23,531 nucleotides of DNA from an uncultured Oscillospiraceae bacterium (GCA_900546265.1 URCA01000047.1:1-23531); one strand, 5' to 3'. Counted from the first letter of the stretch, positions 7,235-14,872 are shown. Made by a program: numbers and translations. The notes: generated from the sequence alone by a model not told the origin.

Positions 7235-7324
7235 GAGCCGGTCACGGAGACGCACCTCCGCTTCGGCGGCCCCATGCCTCTGTGTTCCGCGTTTTCGAGG
7301 CTTTGGGAACGCGTCCCGCAAGCC

Positions 7325-8164
7325 TTAGTTGTTAGGGCGTCCGCGCAGACAGCGATGCGCCTGTTCCACCAGGCCATCCACATCCCAGGCATTGACGGGA
7401 ACCGGTGAGCCGGGCGCGTAGGTCAGCGCGGCCAGATATTCGATATTGCCCTCTCCGCCGGTAATCGGCGAATAGGTCAGCTGTTCCAGGCGGCAGCGCT
7501 GCCCGGCAAAGAAAGCGAGCAGGGCGTGCAGCACCTGTTTATGCGCCTTGGGGTCTTTCACCACCCCATTCTTCCCCACCGCCTGCCGGCCGGCCTCAAA
7601 CTGCGGCTTTATCAGGCAGACGATCCGCGCCCTATCGGCCAGGAATGGAAGAACCGAAGCAAAAATTCCTTCTACTGGTATAAATGATACATCAACCGAG
7701 CAAAAAAGTACAGAACTTTCCGCAACAAAATTTTGAATTTTTTCGGTTTTCCGAATATCTATACCTTCCAGGTTGATCACACGGGAGTCGGTGCGCAGCT
7801 TTTCATGGAGCTGATCATGGCCCACGTCCACAGCGTAGACTCTCACGGCCCCTTGCTGCAGCATGCAATCGGTAAAACCGCCGGTGGAGGCGCCGATGTC
7901 CATGGCCGTGACGCCTTCCAGCCGCCAGCCGGTGACATCCAGCGCCTTTTGCAGCTTATACCCACCGCGGCCCACATAGAGAAGGGACCGGGTATCGCAT
8001 TCGATCGCATCGGCTTCTTTTACCAGCTGAGCCGGTTTCGCCGCGGGATGGCCGTTGACACGCACCAGGCCGCCGGCAATCAATTCCTTAGCCTTTTCCC
8101 GGCCGCTGACGAAGCCTCTCTCCACCAGAACAGCGTCCAGCCGGCTCCCCTCACGCGGGCTCAT
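7325..8164 (-). CDS. tlyA: TlyA-family rRNA 2'-O-methyltransferase / hemolysin-like (YqxC type)
   Basis: A 279-residue protein with an N-terminal S4 RNA-binding domain (SRLDAVLVERG to about residue 65) and an FtsJ-like SAM domain. The SAM loop DIGASTGGF is at 89-97. The TlyA catalytic tetrad appears intact as K70, D158, K186 and E242. Known relatives methylate ribosomal RNA cytidines; the exact sites here are unproven. The ATG at 8164 follows GGAGG by 6 bases and overlaps the end of dxs by 14 bases, so translation is coupled. The longer in-frame start at 8239 would lie inside dxs and is not needed. Bases about 7641-7770 (residues ~132-174) are strikingly AT-rich compared with both flanks, yet the protein remains canonical there. 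Confidence 0.94.
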   Translation of the reverse strand: MSPREGSRLDAVLVERGFVSGREKAKELIAGGLVRVNGHPAAKPAQLVKEADAIECDTRSLLYVGRGGYKLQKALDVTGWRLEGVTAMDIGASTGGFTDCMLQQGAVRVYAVDVGHDQLHEKLRTDSRVINLEGIDIRKTEKIQNFVAESSVLFCSVDVSFIPVEGIFASVLPFLADRARIVCLIKPQFEAGRQAVGKNGVVKDPKAHKQVLHALLAFFAGQRCRLEQLTYSPITGGEGNIEYLAALTYAPGSPVPVNAWDVDGLVEQAHRCLRGRPNN

Positions 8165-10049
8165 CGGGTTCCTCCGTGGGGGCGTCGCTGGATCGTTCCG
8201 CGAGTACAGCCGCCACAATCCCCTCGACATCCAGCCCAACCTGATGGAGGCCGGAGGCGGTGGAGCAGGTGGTCAGAAAATCCTCGATAGCCCGCACCCG
8301 GTAGCTGCCGCTGAATCGTTCGGCCATCAGCCGCGAGCCCAGATATTCACCGATCCCGCCCCGGCGGCTGCCCTCTTCAAAAAAGAGGACATGGCTGTAC
8401 CGACGGGCGATCTGCACGCATTCCTCATCGAGAGGATGGATACGGGTCAGCTTGAGCACGGAAACGGGCAGGCCCTGGCGAAGCAGCTCCTTGGCGGCGG
8501 AGAGGACATTGGCGAAAATCCGGCCGTAGGTGATGAGCAGCACGGCTTTCTTGCCGGAGCGCAGATAGGTATACGGCTTAAAATTCGGCACATAGCCCGC
8601 CGGACAGGGAAGCTCGCCGCCCTTGGGATAGCGGACAGCGGCAATGCCCTTGACGTCATACAGGGCTTGCTTGAGGTTGATCTCCAGCTCGGCAAAATTG
8701 AAAGGTGCGTAGATGGTGACATGGGGGATGGTGGTTAAAAACGGCACGTCAAAAATTCCCTGATGGGTTTCGCCGTCGTCGGGGACAATACCGGCCCGGT
8801 CGATAGCCAGCACGATATGGTTGCCGATGATCGAAGTATCGTTTAAAATCTGATCGTAGCTGCGCTGCAGGAAGGTGGAGTACACGGCAAACACCGGCAG
8901 GATGCCCCCGCAGGCCAGGCCCGAGGAAAAGGTGACGGCGTGCCCTTCCGCGATCCCCACGTCGAAAAAGCGCTCGGGATAAAGCAGGGAGAAATCCTGC
9001 AGGCAGGTGCCGGTCTTCATAGCGGCGGTGATGGCGCAAATTTCAGGATCGTCCTTGGCCAGGCGGCAGAGGCACTCTCCAAAGGTGGTGGAAAAAGAGG
9101 GTGCGGATTCCGGCGCCTGGCCGGTTTCCACGTCGAACTTGCCCACGCCGTGATACCGATCCGGGCTCTCCGCTGCAAAGGTATAGCCCTTTCCCTTAAT
9201 TGTCTCCACATGCAGCAGGACCGGACGGTTGATTTTTTTTGCGGTCTCCATGGCCCGGGTCAAATCCTTCAAATCGTGTCCGTCGATGGGGCCGAGATAA
9301 TGAAAGCCCATCTGTTCAAACATGGAGCTATTTTTATAGACAGCCTGCTTGAGTTTGGTCTTGACACGAATCAGGCAGTTGTACAACCCCTTACCGAGCA
9401 AGGGGATGTGGGACAAAAAATTGCCAAAAGCATTTTTGAACCGAACATAGCGGGGCTTGGCCCGCAGGTTGGCGAGATAGCGGGCGACGAAGCCGACGTT
9501 CCGGCTGATGGACATGCGGTTGTCGTTGAGCACAACCACCAGCTTGTCTTTGCTACGCCCAGCGTTGCTCAACCCCTCGTAGGCGAGTCCACCTGTCAGG
9601 GCGCCGTCACCGATAATCGCCACCACATAGCCGTCCTCTCCCGCCAGGGTTTTCGCCTTGGCCATGCCGTTGGCGGCGGAGATGGAGGTGCTGCTATGTC
9701 CCGCGATGAAGGTGTCGTATTCGCTCTCGCTCGGCCGTGGGAACCCGCCCAGGCCGTTTTCCTGGCGGAGGGTATGGAACTGCTCCATCCGCCCGGTGAG
9801 CAGCTTGTGGGGATAGCACTGATGCCCCACGTCCCAGACCAGGCGATCCAGCGGCGTATCAAAAACCTTATGCAAAGCCACCGTCAGCTCCACCACCCCC
9901 AGATTGGAGGACAGATGGCCGCCGGTCTGCGAGACGGTCTGAATTAAAAAGTCCCGGATTTCCCCGCACAGGGCGGTCATCTCGGGATAGGTCAGCTGTT
10001 TCAAATCGGCCGGAGACTTAATCCGGCTGAGTATCGTTTCCTCTGGCAT
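8151..10049 (-). CDS. dxs: 1-deoxy-D-xylulose-5-phosphate synthase
   Basis: A thiamine-diphosphate enzyme that condenses pyruvate and glyceraldehyde 3-phosphate to DXP, the entry step of the MEP isoprenoid pathway. The product is 632 residues, standard for the family. Visible motifs are GGHLSSNLG (43-51), WDVGHQCYPHKLL, the ThDP/Mg2+ site GDGALTGG (147-154) with NDN at 175-177, and the transketolase pyrimidine domain with DVGIAEGHAV and YSTFLQRSYDQI. I chose the ATG at 10049, with GCGAGG 9 bases upstream, over an in-frame TTG at 10070. It sits downstream of ispA and the PAP2-like gene and overlaps tlyA, the conserved Firmicute arrangement. Confidence 0.97.
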   Translation of the reverse strand: MPEETILSRIKSPADLKQLTYPEMTALCGEIRDFLIQTVSQTGGHLSSNLGVVELTVALHKVFDTPLDRLVWDVGHQCYPHKLLTGRMEQFHTLRQENGLGGFPRPSESEYDTFIAGHSSTSISAANGMAKAKTLAGEDGYVVAIIGDGALTGGLAYEGLSNAGRSKDKLVVVLNDNRMSISRNVGFVARYLANLRAKPRYVRFKNAFGNFLSHIPLLGKGLYNCLIRVKTKLKQAVYKNSSMFEQMGFHYLGPIDGHDLKDLTRAMETAKKINRPVLLHVETIKGKGYTFAAESPDRYHGVGKFDVETGQAPESAPSFSTTFGECLCRLAKDDPEICAITAAMKTGTCLQDFSLLYPERFFDVGIAEGHAVTFSSGLACGGILPVFAVYSTFLQRSYDQILNDTSIIGNHIVLAIDRAGIVPDDGETHQGIFDVPFLTTIPHVTIYAPFNFAELEINLKQALYDVKGIAAVRYPKGGELPCPAGYVPNFKPYTYLRSGKKAVLLITYGRIFANVLSAAKELLRQGLPVSVLKLTRIHPLDEECVQIARRYSHVLFFEEGSRRGGIGEYLGSRLMAERFSGSYRVRAIEDFLTTCSTASGLHQVGLDVEGIVAAVLAERSSDAPTEEPDEPA

Positions 10050-10101
10050 GCCAAAAAGCCTCGCTTCCAAAACCGCCCATCTGCGGGCAGAAATCTGCCA
10101 C

Positions 10102-10581
10102 CTACATGGGCACCGTTACGCCGACCAAAATACCCAGCAGCACGCCGCCGAGCACCTCCAGGGGCGTATGGCCGATAAACTCTTTCAGCTCAATCTCATC
10201 CACTTCTTTATCCGGGATGCCGTCACCGTCTACATCGGCGTTTTGATTCTCAATTTGATTGAGGTATTTGTTAAGCAGTTTAGCGTGAACGCCCGCCTCC
10301 CGGCGAACCCCCATTGCATCGTACATGGTGACGAAGGCGTATATCACGGCCAAAGCGAACAAAGGAGAGTTAACACCGTCAACCCGTGCCAGGGAGATGG
10401 TCAGTGCGCATACCATAGAAGAATGCGCACTGGGCATCCCGCCGGCACCCCACAGGCGCTCAATATTCAGTTTTTTGGAAAGTACAAGGGTGAGAAGCAC
10501 CTTCAACACCTGGGCGCACAGCCATGCCAGTACGGCGGTAAACAGCACCTTGTTTTCAAAAAACTCTTTAAAAACCGACAT
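10102..10581 (-). CDS. Divergent PAP2 (YuiD/DUF212) membrane protein with a DxDxDG insert
   Basis: A 159-residue membrane protein with hydrophobic segments at about 12-34, 55-66, 74-87 and 142-157. GGMPSAHSS (47-55) resembles the PSGH motif of PAP2 phosphatases, and YDAMGVRREAGVHA (87-100) is the conserved second block of the YuiD family. Known members are predicted lipid- or isoprenoid-phosphate phosphatases, but activity is unproven. Unusually, the loop before the conserved FIGHTPLEVLGG contains DVDGDGIPDKE (116-126), which resembles an EF-hand or thrombospondin-type calcium loop. AAAGGA lies about 12 bases upstream of the start. Its place between ispA and dxs suggests an isoprenoid-phosphate substrate, by inference only. 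Confidence 0.9.
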   Translation of the reverse strand: MSVFKEFFENKVLFTAVLAWLCAQVLKVLLTLVLSKKLNIERLWGAGGMPSAHSSMVCALTISLARVDGVNSPLFALAVIYAFVTMYDAMGVRREAGVHAKLLNKYLNQIENQNADVDGDGIPDKEVDEIELKEFIGHTPLEVLGGVLLGILVGVTVPM

Positions 10582-10619
10582 TGTCTCATCCGTTCCTTTA
10601 TCTGTTTTCCCGTCCGGAC

Positions 10620-11516
10620 TTATTTCTTCCGTTCCAGAAGCGCCCGGGCCAGCCGCCGCAGATGCTCCGCTTCGGCGCCAAAGGGCTCCAGGTATTCCAC
10701 AGCCTCCCGGGTGCGCCGTTCCGCCAGGCGGCGGGCGTCTTCCAGCCCCAGGAGGGACACGTAGGTCACTTTTTCATTTTCAACGTCGCTGCCGGCCGGT
10801 TTGCCCAGCTGCTGCGCCGTGGATGTACTATCCAGTATATCGTCAACGATCTGAAAACACAAGCCTAAATTCTGCCCATAGGCGCGGGCGGCCGCCGTCT
10901 TGGAAGTGGAAGCCCCACCGACCAGGCAGCCCATCTCGCAGGCGGCCATCATCAGCGCGGCGGTTTTGCCCTGCTGCAGCTTCTCCAGGACCGGCAGACC
11001 GATGGCCTTTCCCTCGCTCTGCAAATCGATCACCTGGCCGCCCACCATGCCGGCATATCCGGCACGTTTCGCCAGTGTAAAGGCGGCGGCCAGTACAGAT
11101 TCAGCTGGGATTGCCTGTCGGTTATCGGCGCGCAGCATCACCTCGAAGGCCAGAGTCAGCAGCGCATCCCCGGCCAGCAGGGCCATATCCTCCCCGAAGG
11201 CGGCATGAACGGAGGGCTTGCCGCGGCGCAGAGGGCTGTCGTCCATACAGGGCAAATCGTCGTGAACCAGCGAATAGGAATGAATCAGTTCCACCGCCGT
11301 CGCAAAAGGCATGGCCCGCCCGGCGTCGCCGCAGGCTAGCCGGCAGAACTCCAACGTCAGCACGGGTCGAATCCGCTTGCCGCCCGCCTCGCAGGCATAG
11401 GTCATCGCCCGGGCCACCGTCTCGCAGAGGCCTTCGGCGGCGGGCAGATGGGCCGGCAATTCCTTCTCAAATACGCGCAGGTGCTCCTGTAATTGCTCGG
11501 TGTAAAGTTCGCTCAT
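10620..11516 (-). CDS. ispA: Farnesyl/geranylgeranyl diphosphate synthase
   Basis: A type-II trans-prenyltransferase that condenses isopentenyl diphosphate with allylic diphosphates, probably yielding farnesyl diphosphate. It has 298 residues. GGKRIRP (45-51) is the substrate-binding stretch. The first aspartate-rich motif is DDLPCMDD (86-93), the bacterial form with a two-residue insertion. RRGKP follows, and the second motif DDILD lies at about 228. GGQVIDL and the C-terminal domain are normal. A GGGAG ribosome binding site lies 8 bases before the ATG. It follows xseB by 30 bases, the standard xseA-xseB-ispA order. Product chain length cannot be settled from sequence alone. Confidence 0.95.
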   Translation of the reverse strand: MSELYTEQLQEHLRVFEKELPAHLPAAEGLCETVARAMTYACEAGGKRIRPVLTLEFCRLACGDAGRAMPFATAVELIHSYSLVHDDLPCMDDSPLRRGKPSVHAAFGEDMALLAGDALLTLAFEVMLRADNRQAIPAESVLAAAFTLAKRAGYAGMVGGQVIDLQSEGKAIGLPVLEKLQQGKTAALMMAACEMGCLVGGASTSKTAAARAYGQNLGLCFQIVDDILDSTSTAQQLGKPAGSDVENEKVTYVSLLGLEDARRLAERRTREAVEYLEPFGAEAEHLRRLARALLERKK

Positions 11517-11546
11517 CTCGGTGTCTCCCGGCCTTTCCTGCTAATT

Positions 11547-11807
11547 TTATTCGGACAGCGCCTGGCCCATATCCTGGCCCTGCCTATCCACCAGCTCATC
11601 CGGGGCGGGAGTCGCCTCTTCTACAGCGGTCAGCTTGACGATTTTCTGCTCGGCGGTTTTCAGCGCCTTGGAGCAGTAAGCCGTCAGCTTGGTCCCCTCC
11701 TCGAACAGCTTCAAAGATTCGTCCAGCGTGCAGCGGCCGCTCTCCAGCACAGAGACAATCTGCTCCAGGCGGGTCATCGCTTTTTCAAAAGTCCATTCGG
11801 TAGCCAT
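11547..11807 (-). CDS. xseB: Exodeoxyribonuclease VII small subunit
   Basis: An 86-residue helical subunit that binds XseA to form exonuclease VII, which degrades single-stranded DNA. The core WTFEKAMTRLEQIVSVLE...LDESLKLFEEGTKL is diagnostic. I prefer the ATG at 11807, which has AAAGG 9 bases upstream, to the ATG at 11816 that directly abuts AAAGG. The tail after about residue 60 is acidic and less conserved. It starts 15 bases after the xseA stop. Confidence 0.95.
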   Translation of the reverse strand: MATEWTFEKAMTRLEQIVSVLESGRCTLDESLKLFEEGTKLTAYCSKALKTAEQKIVKLTAVEEATPAPDELVDRQGQDMGQALSE

Positions 11808-11822
11808 GGCTGCCATCCTTTC

Positions 11823-13037
11823 TTATGTGTCTTCCCCTTGTGCGCGCACCTCGTCCACGGTGCAGCGGATGCTGCCTCCGGAGAGGCGCCAATCCAGAGA
11901 GTCGCCGGGGGCGACATCCGCCGTGCTCTTGACGACACGACCATCGGCCCCATAGCCGATGGCGTAGCCGCGGGACAGCACCTTCAACGGGCTGAGGGCA
12001 TCCAGCTTGGAAGCGGCGGCGGCCAGGCGGCGATCCGCCCGGGCGGTCTGCATCTGTGCGGCAGAAACAAAGGCTTTGGTGATATAGTCCAGCCGCATGG
12101 CCTGCTCTTCCACGTAAAACAGTGGCGTGGACAAGCAGCGCTTCGCGCGCACGGCCTCCAACCGCTTGGCGGCATCCTGCACGCCGGCGGCGACAGCCCG
12201 TCGGGCATTCTGCTCCAGCTGAGCCACCCTGCGGATTAGCTGCTGCTGATCCGGCACCGCCAATTCGGCGGCGGCGGAGGGAGTGGGCGCGCGCAAATCC
12301 GCGGCGAAATCGCAGATGGTAAAATCGGTTTCGTGCCCCACGGCGGAGATGACGGGTATGCGGGACGCCGCCACCGCCCGGGCAACCGCCTCCTCGTTGA
12401 AGGCCCAAAGCTCCTCAATAGAGCCGCCGCCCCGGCCGATGATCAGCACATCCGCCGCTTCCGCCTCATTGAAGCGGCGCAGAGCGTCCACCAGAGAGGG
12501 GGCCGCCCCCTCCCCCTGCACCAGAACGGGGGCGAATATGACCCGCGCCATCGGATAACGGCGGCCCAGAATGTTGAGAATATCCCGCACCGCCGCGCCG
12601 GTCGGCGAAGTAATCACGCCCACCCGGGTCGGATAAGGCGGCAGCGGACGTTTTCGCGATTCGTCGAACAGGCCTTCGGCTGCCAGCCTTTTTTTCAGCT
12701 GTTCGAAGGCTATTTGGAGGGCACCGACGCCGTCCGGCTGCATCTCTTCAATATATAATTGGAAAGAACCATCCTTTTCATACAGAGACACCCGGGCCTT
12801 GACAATGACCTTCATGCCGCTTTCCGGACGAAACTGCAGCTTGGAGGCATAGGCGCGGAACATCACCGCTTTGACAATGGCGTTCTCATCCTTCAGGGAC
12901 ATATACAGATGCCCCGACTTGTAATGGTTAGTAAAGTTGGAAATTTCGCCGCCGATATAGACGGCCGCCAGATTGGCGTCGCCTTCCAGAATGGATTTGA
13001 CATAGCGGTTCAGCTGACTGACGGAAATGACCTTCAT
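11823..13037 (-). CDS. xseA: Exodeoxyribonuclease VII large subunit
   Basis: The catalytic and DNA-binding subunit of exonuclease VII, 404 residues. An N-terminal OB-fold (VISVSQLNRYVKSIL to about 100) is followed by the catalytic domain with GVITSPTGAAVRDI, IGRGGGSIEELWAFNEE and AVGHETDFTICDFAADLRAPTPSAAAE. A coiled-coil arm lies at about 265-345, and the C-terminus contains LSRGYAI. The ATG at 13037 has AAAGGAG 10 bases upstream and begins the family N-terminus. It overlaps the stop of the TsaD-like gene in an ATGA junction, so the two are translationally coupled. The longer in-frame start at 13070 is inside the upstream gene and is rejected. Confidence 0.97.
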   Translation of the reverse strand: MKVISVSQLNRYVKSILEGDANLAAVYIGGEISNFTNHYKSGHLYMSLKDENAIVKAVMFRAYASKLQFRPESGMKVIVKARVSLYEKDGSFQLYIEEMQPDGVGALQIAFEQLKKRLAAEGLFDESRKRPLPPYPTRVGVITSPTGAAVRDILNILGRRYPMARVIFAPVLVQGEGAAPSLVDALRRFNEAEAADVLIIGRGGGSIEELWAFNEEAVARAVAASRIPVISAVGHETDFTICDFAADLRAPTPSAAAELAVPDQQQLIRRVAQLEQNARRAVAAGVQDAAKRLEAVRAKRCLSTPLFYVEEQAMRLDYITKAFVSAAQMQTARADRRLAAAASKLDALSPLKVLSRGYAIGYGADGRVVKSTADVAPGDSLDWRLSGGSIRCTVDEVRAQGEDT

Positions 13038-13987
13038 AAACGGCTGGCTCCTTTCTCCCGCAGACTGCATAGCAGGGCAATGCCCGCCGCGTTGTCAGCC
13101 GAATAGGCCGGCGGGGCGAACGTGCCGTTATAGGCGGCCTCCAATTCCCGCCGAAGCAGACTGTTGGACATGACGCCGCCCGCGTAGACCACCGGCAGAT
13201 TGCCGTAAACACGCAGCAGGGCCTGCGTCATACCGCTAACCGCCGCCAGAACGCTGCGCAGACAAAAGAGCGCCACTTCTTCGTCGGGCGCGCCCTTTTC
13301 TTTCATAGTACGGCATTGGTTTTCCACCCCGGACAAATGGCAGTCCGCCCCTTCTAAAGAGGGGCGGGGCAGACGGCCGGCGGAGCCCCATCCCGGGGCG
13401 CGGGAGGCCAGTTTCTCCAGGGCGGGACCGGCGGGAAAGGGCAGGCCGAGAAGGCCGCCCACCCGGTCGATAAGCTGTCCCGCCTTCAAATCCCGGGAAC
13501 GCCCCACCGTCTCACAGCGGAGGATATCCTCTTTGTCCGGCCGCACCAGCAGGGCGTCGGTCGTCCCACCGGAGACATGAAAGGCCAGAAACGGCTCGCG
13601 TATCCACGCGGTGCGCTCCGAGCCGAAAAGGGCGGCGGCCACATGGCCCTGCTGGTGGGTAAACCGGTAGCAGGGAACATGGAGAACCGCCGCCAATTCC
13701 CGGGCGGCCCCCATCCCCGCCAGAAAGCAGGGCATATACGAGCCCTCCCGCTGCTGCGGGCGGTCGGAAGCGGCTATCGCTGTTATCGGCGCGTCACAGA
13801 GGCCGCGCAGTTCCTCGACGATGTCCGGAAGCTGCCGCACGTGATGAAACACCGCGTCGCTCTGCCGCAGCCCCAGTTCCCCGGGCTTTACCGGCAGCAG
13901 GCGTTTAACCTGATGAATAGCGCCGTCCTGCCAGATGGCCGCCGAGGTGGTGTAATTACTGGTATCCAGTCCGAGACAAACACTCAT
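13034..13987 (-). CDS. TsaD/Kae1-like paralogue (ASKHA, peptidase M22 annotation)
   Basis: A 317-residue ASKHA-fold protein related to TsaD, the tRNA threonylcarbamoyl transferase subunit, but clearly divergent. The N-terminus (LGLDTSNYTTS) is the phosphate-1 loop. The metal-ligand pair lies in HQQGH (H111, H115), the glycine motif is HVSGGTTD (137-144), AGGV is at 269-272, and the third probable metal ligand is D298 in ADNAAGIA. The nucleotide-contact region reads GQLIDRVGGLLGLPFPAGPALE, where true TsaD usually has GEAxDKV. Such M22-type genes next to nusB/xseA recur in clostridia, and function is not established; the old label O-sialoglycoprotein endopeptidase is not supported. ATGA overlaps at both ends couple it to nusB and xseA. 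Confidence 0.88.
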   Translation of the reverse strand: MSVCLGLDTSNYTTSAAIWQDGAIHQVKRLLPVKPGELGLRQSDAVFHHVRQLPDIVEELRGLCDAPITAIAASDRPQQREGSYMPCFLAGMGAARELAAVLHVPCYRFTHQQGHVAAALFGSERTAWIREPFLAFHVSGGTTDALLVRPDKEDILRCETVGRSRDLKAGQLIDRVGGLLGLPFPAGPALEKLASRAPGWGSAGRLPRPSLEGADCHLSGVENQCRTMKEKGAPDEEVALFCLRSVLAAVSGMTQALLRVYGNLPVVYAGGVMSNSLLRRELEAAYNGTFAPPAYSADNAAGIALLCSLREKGASRL

Positions 13988-14400
13988 GCCTGTGCGTCAT
14001 CCTTCGGGGCAGTTTCGCGGGAAATGCCGCCGAGCACGCCGTTGACGAAGGAGGAATCCTCGTCGCCGCCGTATTTTTTGGCCAACTCCACCGCCTCGTT
14101 GATGGAAACGCTGACAGGGATGTCGTCCACATACAGCATCTCATACACCGCCAGACGCATAATGGCCAGCGCCACCCGGGAGATCCGATCCTTGCTCCAC
14201 TTCAAGGAACAGGCGGCAATTCTCTGATCGATGGACTCTGTGCGGCTTTCCGCCCCCTGCGCCAGCGACAGCGCGAAGGCGTCCCCTTCCACGTCCCGGG
14301 CCTCTCCCGCGCGCTGGAGGATTTCGCTTACCGGTTCCTCGGTAAAGGTCTTTTCAAACAACAGTATAAACGCCAATTCGCGCGCTTCCCGCCTCGTCAT
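13984..14400 (-). CDS. nusB: Transcription antitermination factor NusB
   Basis: A 138-residue all-helical protein that binds boxA RNA with NusE (S10) in rRNA antitermination complexes. The opening MTRREARELAFILLFEKTF, the central LKWSKDRISRVALAIMRLAVYEML and the conserved C-terminal block (SINEAVELAKKYGG, then SSFVNGVLGGI) are diagnostic. AAAAGG lies about 11 bases before the ATG. It heads the run nusB, TsaD-like, xseA, xseB, ispA and so on, and its stop overlaps the next start in an ATGA junction. No strong promoter is visible in the 60 bases between it and the asp23 terminator; a 7-bp inverted repeat is. Confidence 0.96.
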   Translation of the reverse strand: MTRREARELAFILLFEKTFTEEPVSEILQRAGEARDVEGDAFALSLAQGAESRTESIDQRIAACSLKWSKDRISRVALAIMRLAVYEMLYVDDIPVSVSINEAVELAKKYGGDEDSSFVNGVLGGISRETAPKDDAQA

Positions 14401-14431
14401 ACGGCACCCCGCCTTTTCCTATGTATTCGGC

Positions 14432-14450
14432 CGTTTCCCGACAGGAAACG
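14432..14450. repeat. Short perfect inverted repeat upstream of nusB
   Basis: CGTTTCC-CGACA-GGAAACG (14432-14438, 14444-14450) is a 7-bp dyad with a 5-base centre, about 32 bases before the nusB start. It could be an operator or a small leader hairpin. No T-run follows on the minus strand, so it is not a terminator. Confidence 0.55.
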
Positions 14451-14460
14451 ACACGCCGAT

Positions 14461-14494
14461 CAACAAGAGAGCCCTCCACACCTCTGCGGAGGGC
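14461..14494 (-). terminator. Terminator after the Asp23 gene
   Basis: On the minus strand GCCCTCCGC / GTGGAGGGC (14486-14494 and 14471-14479) form a 9-bp stem with one G:U and a 6-base loop, followed by TCTCTTGTTG. The T-run is interrupted, so some read-through into nusB is possible. It starts 12 bases after the asp23 stop. Confidence 0.75.
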
Positions 14495-14506
14495 CCGCTT
14501 AGCCGG

Positions 14507-14872
14507 TTATTTGCTTTTTTCATCATCCAGGACAATGCCCGCCACGTGCACGTTGACCTTTGTCACCGGTTTGCCGGTCATGGACTGAACCGCGACCTTG
14601 ACACCGTGCTGCACATCCCCCGCTACGTCCGGGATACGGGTGCCCAGCCGCAGATTGATGTACACGTCCACGATGGTCTCGTTTTCATTGTTCAGCACCT
14701 TGACCGATTTGGTCGCGGCGTTGGTGGACATAATGCCGTGAATATCCGCAGGGCGCGCCGCCATGCCCGCCACGCCGGGAACCTCCAGCGCCGCCGTGCT
14801 AGCGATAGTCGCAATCACATCCTCCGAGATAATGCAGCTTCCTTCCGAAGGACGCAACCCTTTATCATCCAT
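14507..14872 (-). CDS. Asp23/Gls24 family envelope stress response protein
   Basis: A 121-residue member of the Asp23 (alkaline shock) family, small cytosolic proteins associated with the membrane or envelope in Gram-positive bacteria. The family pattern is clear: an N-terminal IISEDVIATIASTAALEVPGVAGM, a central strand pair with VKVLNNENETIVDVYINLRLG, and the C-terminal VAVQSMTGKPVTKVNVHVAGIVL. No signal peptide or membrane span is seen. AGGGGG lies 9 bases before the ATG. It has its own extended -10 promoter and terminator, a single-gene unit between spoIIIAH and nusB. The biochemical role of the family is poorly defined. Confidence 0.94.
   Translation of the reverse strand: MDDKGLRPSEGSCIISEDVIATIASTAALEVPGVAGMAARPADIHGIMSTNAATKSVKVLNNENETIVDVYINLRLGTRIPDVAGDVQHGVKVAVQSMTGKPVTKVNVHVAGIVLDDEKSK

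Noticed and set aside
7151..7321. In-frame N-terminal extension of nadK
   Set aside because: It would read through the terminator hairpin and has no family similarity; the canonical NadK N-terminus begins at 7150.
14401..14460. TTTCCT...TACATA as a nusB promoter
   Set aside because: Both hexamers match the consensus poorly, and the candidate overlaps the inverted repeat.
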